Made by a program: the position numbers and the translations under genes. From CAZHMN01 sp964533705 (GTDB taxonomy: Bacteria; Electryoneota; B3-LCP): DNA of 10,622 bases. The notes under the pieces were generated by a model, which was not told the origin of the DNA, did not search any database, and was given only the letters and a program-made list of their open reading frames with translations. Below are positions 1 to 7,700 of this stretch, in pieces. How positions within the stretch are numbered: position 1 is the first letter of the stretch; each line of letters opens with the position of its first letter. The stretch covers positions 1 to 10,622 of the forward strand of contig CAZHMN010000089.1 of the NCBI GenBank assembly GCA_964533705.1, in the 5' to 3' direction.

Positions 1-93
1 GCGCTTCCGGAACAGGCGGTCATAGATCATGTCGCCGAAAAACGAGCTCTGGCCGATCTCTTTCTTGAGCATGGGAAAATCCTGGTTTAACAC
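1..93 (-). CDS. 5' end of a minus-strand gene, possibly an insertion-sequence transposase (partial)
   Basis: An open frame runs leftward out of the window from a GTG at 93-91, with an AAGGGGA Shine-Dalgarno-like stretch just upstream (about 99-105 on the plus strand). An ATG at 72-70 is an alternative start. About 31 residues are visible, including a GQSSFFGDMIYDRLF segment. I do not recognise the family firmly. A short start followed by an 'FFGD..YDR(L/V)' stretch resembles the N-terminus of some DDE transposases of the IS1182/IS5 type. The inverted-repeat-like tip at 157-174, about 65 bp upstream of the start, fits a transposase gene near its IS end. The product call is an inference; only the open frame and ribosome-binding site are seen. 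Confidence 0.4.
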   Translation of the reverse strand, partial: MLNQDFPMLKKEIGQSSFFGDMIYDRLFRKR

Positions 94-156
94 CCGTTTC
101 CCCTTATACGCACAACCCGGCCTTTGCGACTCAAGGTTTCTACAAAAAATTATGGG

Positions 157-174
157 AGTTTTGTAATAGTCTCA
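157..174 (-). repeat. Possible insertion-sequence terminal inverted repeat (left edge)
   Basis: Read on the minus strand, this is TGAGACTATTACAAAACT. It matches TGAGACTGTTGCGAAACT at 10567-10584 on the plus strand at 15 of 18 positions, and all three differences are transitions. It lies just outside the partial minus-strand gene, where the tip of an IS carrying that gene would be expected. The two tips face outward, so the genes between would be flanked by two elements. The similarity stops after 18 bases. The IS assignment is an inference. Confidence 0.4.
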
Positions 175-238
175 TGGTATATTGGCTCGAACGAAAAACA
201 AACAAGACAGCTTTCCACTAAAAAATAGACAGAGGCGC

Positions 239-267
239 TTGATTCCGCCTTTTCCTTCCGTTATATT
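239..267 (+). promoter_or_regulatory. Predicted promoter of the membrane SARP gene
   Basis: TTGATT (239-244) and TATATT (262-267) are separated by exactly 17 bp and resemble the bacterial sigma-70 -35 and -10 boxes (4/6 and 5/6 matches). Transcription would begin near 272-276. That rules out the TTG at 182 as start and leaves the ATG at 272 (nearly leaderless) or the ATG at 299. Promoter consensus differs in Bacteroidota, so the call is tentative. Confidence 0.4.
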
Positions 268-298
268 AATGATGTTCTTCGAATTGGTTGGTCGCCTT

Positions 299-2635
299 AT
301 GAAACCAGGCGTTTGGTGTCAAATAGTACTGTCTCTAATGATTTTTTGGCTGCCGGATTCGTGTTGGACTCACGCCGTCCAACCGGTGGTACTGAGTTCC
401 AAGCAGATCCATGACCTACCTGAAGTGGGAAAACTAACCCCGACCCCCATCGAAGGGGTGAATTCTCTTCAGATTGCTGATATTGACGAAGATAGCTTTG
501 ACGAAATAATCTGTAAGTCCGGCGATATCATAGATTTTAATGAGTTTTCAGGTCATAAACTGCGCCGTATGTGGTTTCCCTTTTCTTTGCACGGATGGAG
601 TGTTCTGAACATTTCAGAATTGGGGGGTTGTTGTCTCTTCATATTCCGAGAGGTGGATAATTGGGCGAAGATGGAGGTCTACGATACAGACAAACATCTC
701 ATTGGCAGTGTGGCGCTGTGTCCGGTAAATGATCGGGATAAATCAGGATATCTCGACTTCACGGTGGATGTTTTGGGCATAGTAGATCTTAATGGAGATC
801 TACAGGGAGAACTGATTCTCCGACTGAATGCAGGCTACGATCTTTTTCCGCGTGGGGTCCTGGTTATTGATCTAGAAAGTTGGAAAATTGTACAAGAAAT
901 CTACACGGCCGGCAAAGTTAATGAAATTCATTTCACCGATCTCGATTCGGACGGTTTCCCCGACGTGTTGATCTCCACCCGAGCCCCTTCTAATGGAGCG
1001 AGGATAGGAGTTTGGGACGATTCAAAGAGCGTACTGATAGGAATCCGGGGAATTGACGGTGTATTACTCTGGCGGAGAGTGATCGGTGGTCCTCTTTCCA
1101 TCGTCCGACACCGATTAGCAGACTTTAACGGAGATTCTTCAGATGAAATTCTGGTGGCTGAATCCAGTGAATACGCCCGAAAGGAACATAATACAGTTCT
1201 GAAAGTGTTTCGTTTACCCGATGCCGTTGAAATCTGTAGTTGGGAGTGCCCTGATGCCAATATGCTGATAGATGATTTTACGGTCTGGGGGCGGGGTGAA
1301 AACCTCCGTATCGTAGTTGGATTTGATAATGGAGATTTGGTAAGATTCGATAATGAGCTAAAACCATTTCCATTGTATCGTTTCCCATTTCGGATCTCCT
1401 CCCTCAAAGTTAAAGACTTAAATACGGACGGGCATAAAGAGGTGATTGTCGGTCTTCGAAACGAAACGGTACTGATCCTAGATAACGGATTGCGTTTAGC
1501 AGGGAAACAACATTTCCAAATGCCCCCCATCCGTTTGCAAAAGCCTGTTTCAGGGTTCGGTAAGTTCGTGGTGATTTCAAATGAAAAGGTTTACGGTTGG
1601 CAGGTGGGAAACGCGGAAATATCTCCACCATCACTTGGATTCATTACATGGTTACGTAGATGGGGTTGGTATGCTGGTCCCCTTGCTATTTTAGTTATAG
1701 CTGTTGGTTGGAGAAACCGTCGAAAAATCAGATGGAGGGATGCCCGAATTGAGAGAAAAGTCAGAAAGGACACCTTAACTTTAGTGGCCAACTCCGTTGA
1801 ACAGCTCCTGACCCACCAAAAGGGCGAAAATATTCGCCAGGCGATCTGTAAGGAAATATTATCTCAACGGAAGGAAAAAGAAGTTTACGACTATTTTATT
1901 CTCCTTCTCGGGGATATTGAAATATATGATGGAAAAGGGCAGGTGCGAATCTCTCATTGGAGAGGCACAAAATGGAAGACTATTTTCTGTTACTTTTTAG
2001 CCAACAGAGCTCATCGGACCCATAAAGAGAAACTGATGGATCTATTTTGGCGAAATTCCAAGCCAAAACAAGCCGCCCAGAACCTCCGCCTGGCTGTCCA
2101 TCATATCAACCAGGAACTATCTCTTCCGGGGAAGGAGAGATTTCTAATTTTCACTGACCAATGTTACTTTATCAATCCAAAATACCAGCTCTATGTGGAT
2201 GCTGAAGAGTTTGAACACCTTGTTTCCTCGGCAGACCGAATGATGAAGGATGATCGGTCAGACCAGGCCGTAGAACTTTACCTGAATGCAATTCGTCTGT
2301 ACGCCGGAGATTATCAGATGAATTTATATGAAACCTGGTGTGACCAATATAGAGGTTATTTCCAGAAACTTTTCATTCACGCCCAAAAACAGGTAGGACA
2401 GTACCTGCTGGATAAGGGCCTGCCGGATAGAGCGATCGTCTTCTTCCGGAACGCCGTAAGGGTAGATGAGTACTCTGAAGAACTTTACGTTGATATAATG
2501 CGCTGTCATGCCGCCTGCGGGAACAGGAAAGCGGTTATAGAAGAATATCGGCGTTTGGTGGAGATTCTTCGAGAAGAAATGAACACTGAGCCCCTGTCTG
2601 AAACCAAGCGAATCTACCAATCCCTCCTGAGCTGA
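299..2635 (+). CDS. Transmembrane SARP/BTAD-type transcriptional activator with extracytoplasmic FG-GAP-like beta-propeller
   Basis: Numbered from the ATG at 299 (778 residues). Residues 1-26 look like a signal peptide (basic start, hydrophobic WCQIVLSLMIFWLP core, THA before VQP). Residues about 50-445 carry five Asp-rich FG-GAP/VCBS-like loops near 61, 163, 214, 275 and 373 (DIDEDSFDE, DLNGDLQGE, DLDSDGFPD, DFNGDSSDE, DLNTDGHKE), which suggests a calcium-binding beta-propeller outside the inner membrane. Residues 454-471 form a membrane span followed by a strongly basic stretch, placing the rest in the cytoplasm. Residues about 535-609 resemble an OmpR-like winged helix and 616-778 a helical BTAD domain, as in SARP/AfsR activators. 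No NB-ARC ATPase or receiver domain is visible. It probably activates the downstream secreted-protein operon through the 11-bp repeats at 2722-2754. The start is uncertain: the frame is open from TTG 182, ATGs also lie at 269 and 272, and none has a clear Shine-Dalgarno sequence, unlike genes 2-4. Confidence 0.82.
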   Translation: MKPGVWCQIVLSLMIFWLPDSCWTHAVQPVVLSSKQIHDLPEVGKLTPTPIEGVNSLQIADIDEDSFDEIICKSGDIIDFNEFSGHKLRRMWFPFSLHGWSVLNISELGGCCLFIFREVDNWAKMEVYDTDKHLIGSVALCPVNDRDKSGYLDFTVDVLGIVDLNGDLQGELILRLNAGYDLFPRGVLVIDLESWKIVQEIYTAGKVNEIHFTDLDSDGFPDVLISTRAPSNGARIGVWDDSKSVLIGIRGIDGVLLWRRVIGGPLSIVRHRLADFNGDSSDEILVAESSEYARKEHNTVLKVFRLPDAVEICSWECPDANMLIDDFTVWGRGENLRIVVGFDNGDLVRFDNELKPFPLYRFPFRISSLKVKDLNTDGHKEVIVGLRNETVLILDNGLRLAGKQHFQMPPIRLQKPVSGFGKFVVISNEKVYGWQVGNAEISPPSLGFITWLRRWGWYAGPLAILVIAVGWRNRRKIRWRDARIERKVRKDTLTLVANSVEQLLTHQKGENIRQAICKEILSQRKEKEVYDYFILLLGDIEIYDGKGQVRISHWRGTKWKTIFCYFLANRAHRTHKEKLMDLFWRNSKPKQAAQNLRLAVHHINQELSLPGKERFLIFTDQCYFINPKYQLYVDAEEFEHLVSSADRMMKDDRSDQAVELYLNAIRLYAGDYQMNLYETWCDQYRGYFQKLFIHAQKQVGQYLLDKGLPDRAIVFFRNAVRVDEYSEELYVDIMRCHAACGNRKAVIEEYRRLVEILREEMNTEPLSETKRIYQSLLS

Positions 2636-2721
2636 ATCATCCCAATTTACCCACCTCTTTCCTTATCTTACCCGAACACTCGCCAACTCCCCTCCTTTCT
2701 TAATCATTTTTCATTTTAAGC

Positions 2722-2754
2722 TAACAAAAAAGTAACAGAAAAATAACAAGAAAT
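2722..2754 (+). promoter_or_regulatory. Three 11-bp direct repeats: candidate SARP operator
   Basis: TAACAAAAAAG, TAACAGAAAAA and TAACAAGAAAT follow one another, so TAACA starts at 2722, 2733 and 2744, exactly one helical turn apart. SARP activators are known to bind short direct repeats at 11-bp intervals just upstream of the -10 box, replacing a -35 element. Here eight bases separate the last TAACA from TATATT at 2757, and no -35-like hexamer lies 17 bp upstream. The gene immediately upstream encodes a SARP-type protein. The repeats are seen directly; binding is inferred. A-rich low complexity is the alternative explanation. Confidence 0.55.
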
Positions 2755-2756
2755 AT

Positions 2757-2762
2757 TATATT
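2757..2762 (+). promoter_or_regulatory. Candidate -10 box for the secreted-protein operon
   Basis: TATATT (or overlapping TATTAT at 2754-2759) lies directly behind the 11-bp repeats. Transcription would start near 2769, giving a leader of about 170 nt before gene 2 that includes the sorting-domain remnant. The sequence 17 bp upstream is not -35-like, as expected for an activator-dependent promoter. Confidence 0.4.
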
Positions 2763-2857
2763 TCATTGAAGGATCGAATCTACCCTCGGGCGTGTACCTC
2801 TGCAGGTTTCAAGTGGAAGGATTTCAGGATTCGGGAAAATTAGTGTTGAGGAAATAG
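2762..2857 (+). pseudogene. Remnant of a T9SS-type C-terminal sorting domain
   Basis: Reading from 2771, the frame gives GSNLPSGVYLCRF, then QVEG, then DSGKLVLRK and a TAG at 2855-2857. This matches the very end of the sorting domains of gene 2 (GSNLTSGIYFYKL...SGKLVLIK) and gene 4 (GSNLASGVYLYQL...RKMVLTK). The DNA shares GGATCGAATCT with gene 2. No start codon or upstream domain is present, and the frame runs directly into the AT-rich promoter region, so this is the 3' scrap of a lost paralogue. It now lies in the probable 5' leader of gene 2. Confidence 0.75.
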
Positions 2858-2930
2858 GCGGCAGAAGAAGTGTTATTGTGTATTCAGTAATTCAGAAAAG
2901 AGAAAGAAACGGACAATTTATCTAGACCAG

Positions 2931-2936
2931 AGAGGG
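2931..2936 (+). promoter_or_regulatory. Ribosome binding site of gene 2
   Basis: AGAGGG stands 4 nt before the ATG at 2941 and supports that start, which is directly followed by a clean signal peptide. Confidence 0.55.
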
Positions 2937-3285
2937 TATCATGAGTTCCAATATCTTATGCAGCATCTTGGTAGTGTTGTTTCTCGCTGTTCCTGCTGCG
3001 GCAGAGTGGGAAATCATCCACATCAGCTCTCCGGGACCTGGTATGGCGCTCACCGGAATAGATCTTGGTGATGGGAACAATGATGGAGTGGACGAGTTGT
3101 ATGCAGCCGCTCTACCTCAGATGGTTTCAGGGTATGAAGGTAATAGGCCTGCTTTCATTCAATCCATGCCCTAGCACTCGATCACCGGGAATGATGGGAA
3201 TCTCACGGATTCAATCTGGACTGATGATCCAACCTTTCTGGTATATCAGTTTAAGTATACAAGTGGAAGCTGGTATATCTCCGGT

Positions 3286-4713
3286 TTGCATTCAAATTTG
3301 ACCTGGGATTGGCTTTTTGACGTTCAGGCAGGTGATGGAGATAATGACGGTGACAATGAAGTCTATGCTTCTGTGGTCATCGGTCCGCTTCTCGGGTTAA
3401 ATCAATATCGTTGGAATGGCGCCACCTGGGATTTTGTCTCGATGGGTCATGGAGGCGAATGGGGCGTTGATCTGGGAGATGGGGATAATGATGGATTGGA
3501 GGAAGTCTATGCCGCTTTTCAATACTTCCCCAACCCTGAGTATGAACTACATAAATTTGACTGGGATGGAATTTCCTGGGTCAGCACCAGAGTTAATTCC
3601 GGATTGGATTATCATGCTTTAGGTCTGGCCGTTGGCGATGGAAATAACGATGGGGAAAATGAAGTTTATACGACCACATACAGCGGTGGAATCTACCAGT
3701 ATAAATGGATCAACGACAGTTGGCAACGAACCTTGGTATACGATGAAGGACACGAATTGACCAGGGTAGCCGTCGGGGATGGAGATAATAATGGCACCAC
3801 AGAGATCTATGTGGCCGACTACGGTGATCCTGGTCCTCCTCCTACTGGCGGACATGTGTTTATGTATGAATGGGATGGAATTGCCTGGATCAGGACGGAC
3901 ATCGGGGAGATCAGCATTGGAACTGAAATAGGATCCGTGAACGACGTTGCTGTAGGGGATGTTGATGGGGACGGGGATCAAGAGGTGTACTGTTCCATGG
4001 GATCCCACGTATTTATGTGTTCCATCGTGGAAACGGCCGTTACCGTCACGTTGACACCCTATAATCCGCCCATCCAGATCCCCGCCACAGGCGGCAGCTT
4101 TGACTTTAACGTGGTCATTGCCAACAATGGGGCCACCGCTCTGACCTTTGACGGCTGGATTATGGCGAACCTCCCCACTGGCGTACAGTATTTGGTGTTG
4201 GAACCGGTCAATCTAACGCTGCCTGGAGGAGCTTCTATTGATCGCGACCGTGCTCAGTATGTTCCAGCTAACGCGCCACCCGGCACCTACACCTATGAGG
4301 CTTATGTGGGGATTTTTCCCGATACTATCTGGGATAGCGACAGTTTCTCCTTCGAAAAGATGGGCACCGGAGATGGCTTGCAAGAGTCAGGATGGGCGAA
4401 TTGGGGCGAAACCTTCGATAAGAAGCTAACTCTAAACCAAACAGTTCCCGATCGATTTGCCTGCTTTGGTGCTTTTCCCAACCCCTTCAATGTGACGACG
4501 ACGCTCTCCTTTTCGCTGCCTGAAGCATCCAGGATGAGTTTGAAAGTATTTGACGTTTCCGGTTGTCACCTGGTAACTCTGGTGGGTGGCTGGCGAGATG
4601 CCGGATTTTACCAGGTGACCTTTGATGGATCGAATCTGACATCGGGCATTTACTTTTATAAACTTAAAGCGGGAGAGTTAATGACATCAGGGAAGCTGGT
4701 GCTGATAAAGTAA
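3286..4713 (+). CDS. Open 3' part of the interrupted propeller protein
   Basis: This is the part of gene 2 after the TAG that is open from a possible TTG start. It holds five of the six GDGDNDG-type repeats, the shared beta-sandwich and the sorting domain. The TTG at 3286 has no ribosome binding site and falls inside a propeller blade, and the product would lack a signal peptide. Independent translation and export are therefore unlikely. It is the same gene as the interrupted entry at 2941-4713. Confidence 0.5.
   Translation: MHSNLTWDWLFDVQAGDGDNDGDNEVYASVVIGPLLGLNQYRWNGATWDFVSMGHGGEWGVDLGDGDNDGLEEVYAAFQYFPNPEYELHKFDWDGISWVSTRVNSGLDYHALGLAVGDGNNDGENEVYTTTYSGGIYQYKWINDSWQRTLVYDEGHELTRVAVGDGDNNGTTEIYVADYGDPGPPPTGGHVFMYEWDGIAWIRTDIGEISIGTEIGSVNDVAVGDVDGDGDQEVYCSMGSHVFMCSIVETAVTVTLTPYNPPIQIPATGGSFDFNVVIANNGATALTFDGWIMANLPTGVQYLVLEPVNLTLPGGASIDRDRAQYVPANAPPGTYTYEAYVGIFPDTIWDSDSFSFEKMGTGDGLQESGWANWGETFDKKLTLNQTVPDRFACFGAFPNPFNVTTTLSFSLPEASRMSLKVFDVSGCHLVTLVGGWRDAGFYQVTFDGSNLTSGIYFYKLKAGELMTSGKLVLIK
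4039..4710 (+). repeat. Shared C-terminal module, copy in gene 2
   Basis: This copy starts at VTVTLTPYNPP and runs through GGSFDFNV, DRDRAQYVPANAPPGTY and WANWGE to the PNPFN...LVLIK sorting domain. It corresponds to 9898-10566 in gene 4, the closest match, and to 7291-7971 in gene 3. Stretches such as AATTGGGGCGAA and GATGGATCGAA are identical at DNA level between genes 2 and 4, so the copies descend from a duplication. Confidence 0.75.
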
Positions 4714-4765
4714 AATTTGCATAGATGGTTTGAAATCATGTAGTGTCAATACCTACTAATCTTAC

Positions 4766-4773
4766 AAGGAGGT
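4766..4773 (+). promoter_or_regulatory. Strong ribosome binding site of gene 3
   Basis: AAGGAGGT is a full anti-16S match, 6 nt before the ATG at 4780. It is the strongest ribosome binding site in the window and fixes the start. Confidence 0.75.
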
Positions 4774-4779
4774 AGGGAA

Positions 4780-7700
4780 ATGAAAAAGGTAACCCAATTT
4801 ACAACGATTCTGGCTCTGACCCTCTGTCTGGCCTTCGTTCCGGCAGTCTGGAGCCAAATAATCGTTAATGGTGACTTCGAGACGGGGGACTTCACCGGCT
4901 GGACAGTGACCGGACCGCATAATGCGGATGTGATTCAGCACCAGGGAAGCTGGTGCGGACATATCCATATCAACTCCGGTAGCGCCTCAGGTCAATGGAC
5001 CCCCAATAGTATGTGGGAGATGGTTACTCAACAGATTACGATTGCAGGCCCCAACGATTCCTTGAGGTTTGACATGGAGGTCTCAGGTTCTTCCTGGCAT
5101 GATGGAGGCTACGTCTGGATCGAGCAAAACGGGAACTATGAACAACTGTTCCATACCGGTAGTGGAGGCGGATCGGGCCAATATTATCCCTGGGAAAATC
5201 ATATTGTCAGTTTAGGCAACTGGGCCGGACAGACCGTAAACCTTTCATTTTCAGGGCATAACTGGAATGGCTTCGGGGACCATGTGTGCGATATCTACTT
5301 CGATAACATCGAATACATCGTCGGAGAACCGGATACGATTCCCCCTGAAGTCACTGTGAATGTTCCTAACGGCGGTGAAGTTTGGATTGTGGGGGAGGAG
5401 CATGAAATTCAATGGACTGCTATAGACAACTACGGGATCGCCTCGGACAGCGTGTATTTATCCCTGAACAATGGAATTACCTGGGATTTTTTGGCTACTC
5501 ATATCGGCAACCCGCAGTCCCATTCGTGGACCATTCCCAATACCCCTTCGACCCAATGTTTGATCCGGGTGGTGGTTTACGATGGAGGAGGTAATTCGGA
5601 TGTGGATCAATCTGACGCAGCATTCACCATTGCAGCGGATGAAGTCCCCCCCACGGTGACCGTTCTTTCACCCAATGGGGGTGAAGTCATGGGGACTGGA
5701 AGCTGGTTCGCCGTTACCTGGGATGCCGACGATAACGTGAGCGTGGTCGGAGACAGCCTGTTTTATTCCATCAATGGCGGTGCGACCTGGGAGCTCATCA
5801 CCACTCAGACAGGCAACCCTGAGAGCTACAATTGGCACGTTCCCAATACTCCTTCGGAAGAATGCCGCATTAAGGTGGTGGTCTTTGACGCCTGTCAAAA
5901 CTGCGCTGAGGATATATCGGATGGCAATTTCGAAATTTTCTACCAAGAGCCGCCTCCGGTGACCTATGCGGTGGTCATCAAACAGTCAACCTACAACCTC
6001 CCTGAATGGGCGGCGGTAGCCGATACGCTCCTGCAGCGCTATCAAGGGCAGCTGTTCATTTGGAATTCGTCCCTTTTCGAGGTACAGGACGCTGTGGCTC
6101 TGTTCCACCCCACTCACATCGGCTTCGTTTGTGAAGCCCTTACAGCTTCAGCCAGCTTCGTTCAGAACAGCGTCTGGCCTTTCACACGTGCATTGGACGA
6201 TGACTCCTACGGTGACGCCATCTGGGGAATCATCACCGGCTACAACGCTGACGATGCTATGCGTCTGTCCACCACCTCGGGGTTCACCGTTAAAACCATG
6301 TTAGGTGGGACAAGCTGCTGCGATCTGCAGTATTACCCGCAGGGCATCGGTACCGCTGAAGCCACTTATGGACAGTATGAAGTTAAGTTGCTGAATTCTC
6401 TGGAAACGACTATATACTATGACGGTCCAACCGATCGCACTGATACCCTGATGAGCATGATCAACAACGGAATAGAGATGTTCAACTTCGATCCGGTGGA
6501 TATTTTCTTCACCAGCGGGCACGGTAACCACAACGAATGGCAGCTCCATTATCCTTTTTCCGGTCTGGAAGGGTTTTTCCGGTCTTCAAATGGCCAGCTC
6601 AGGGGCGATCCTTACAGCGGGCCCAGCGTTTACGCCAATTCGGTTAATCCAAAAATATACCTGGCTCTCGGTAACTGCTACGTGGGCAAGATTCAGGATT
6701 TAGGTTCTATGGCACCTGCCTGGATCCATACCGCCGGGGCCCTGCAGGTAACTGGCTATGTCATCGCTGAGGGGTCTTATAGCCATCAGCATGGAGGAAC
6801 CAAAGCGTTCTTCGCCAAACAAGGGCTTTACACCTGGGCGGAATCGTTCTTCCTGGCAAATCAGGATCTTTACTTTGATATCCAGAACGGTACTCCTGGC
6901 ATCGGCAGTCCGCCTGATCTAAATGGATCCGCGCTCTACGGAGACCCAGCCTTGGATGCGCGCCTTGACGTGGATTCTGGTGTAATTATGGGTTCTATGT
7001 ACACCGAAAACATCGATGTCGTCCCCGGCACGAACCTGGACACTGTTACCGTGAGCATCACCATGAACCGAGAAGATTCTCCCGGCTACAACGGCAAATG
7101 GGGCAACCGGCATCCAACCATACTACTTCCCTTCCGGGCGGAGAACATAAACATCATCTATCATAACTGCATGGATGTAGTTGTAACTGAGAACTTCGTA
7201 CTGATGTATGTTTGGCACCAAGGTCAAGGTCCATTGCCCGCTGGTGCCACTCGGGAAGTGGTCTTCACCTGCAGTCCGGTCGGTATTCCGGAATTGACGG
7301 TATCCATGGAGCCGGAAAATCCGCCGGTTCAGATCCCACCGGAAGGAGGGAGTTTCGATTACACCATCGTGATCGAGAATACTTCCACCACCCAACCTTA
7401 CACCGAGGATATCTGGATTGACGTCACCCTTCCCAATGGGACGGTATACGGTCCGATCTTGTCGCGCGAAGATATCACCTTCAATCCAGGCGTGATTATT
7501 ACTCGCTCCTTAACCCAGCAGGTGCCGGGAAGTGCACCGTCCGGTGAATATACCTACTGGGTGCATTTAGGGGATGTAGGCAGCGGCCAGGTGACGGTGG
7601 AAGACAACTTCACCTTCAATAAATTGGGTGAGTGCATGCCCGGTGAAATGAGTTCCTGGGATCTTTCCGGATGGGAGGAAATTAATTTGGGGGACCTCAA

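Larger units (their letters stand above)
2941..4713 (+). pseudogene. Secreted GDGDNDG-repeat beta-propeller protein with T9SS sorting domain, interrupted by an in-frame TAG
   Basis: The frame is continuous over 590 codons except for TAG at codon 78 (3172-3174); a single C-to-T change of CAG (Gln) would explain it. Codons 1-21 are a signal peptide ending AAA before EWE. Six FG-GAP-like repeats of the form GDGDNDGxxEVY start near codons 43, 131, 179, 232, 279 and 339. Most blades also carry a YxYxWxGxxW-like strand, giving a probable calcium-binding propeller. Codons about 367-475 are a beta-sandwich (VTLTPYNPPIQIPATGGSF...) shared with genes 3 and 4. Codons about 500-590 are the sorting domain with FPNPFN and a terminal LVLIK. 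The coding pattern on both sides of the TAG looks intact, so this is either a very recent pseudogene, a sequencing error or stop readthrough. It is the first gene of the apparent operon, 66 bp before gene 3. No enzyme motif is visible; a binding or adhesion role is a guess. Confidence 0.75.

Noticed and set aside
182..298. TTG start at 182 for the regulator
   Set aside because: There is no ribosome binding site. It would put about 39 mostly polar and basic residues before the signal peptide and lies upstream of the best promoter-like pair.
928..1530. 200-codon open frame on the minus strand inside the regulator gene
   Set aside because: It lies antisense to a well-supported gene, shows no recognisable domain or start signal, and is rich in Ser/Arg/Pro as shadow frames often are.
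2882..2895. ATTCAG repeated twice with 8-bp period upstream of gene 2
   Set aside because: Two short copies are within chance, and there is no promoter element beside them.
3065..3301. Plus-strand frame bridging the TAG in gene 2, which could suggest a frameshift
   Set aside because: Its translation has none of the FG-GAP pattern, while the original frame reads sensibly on both sides of the TAG, so a point nonsense change is simpler than two compensating frameshifts.
3619..4008. 129-codon minus-strand frame
   Set aside because: It is an antisense shadow of the repeated GDGDNDG coding sequence, with no independent evidence.
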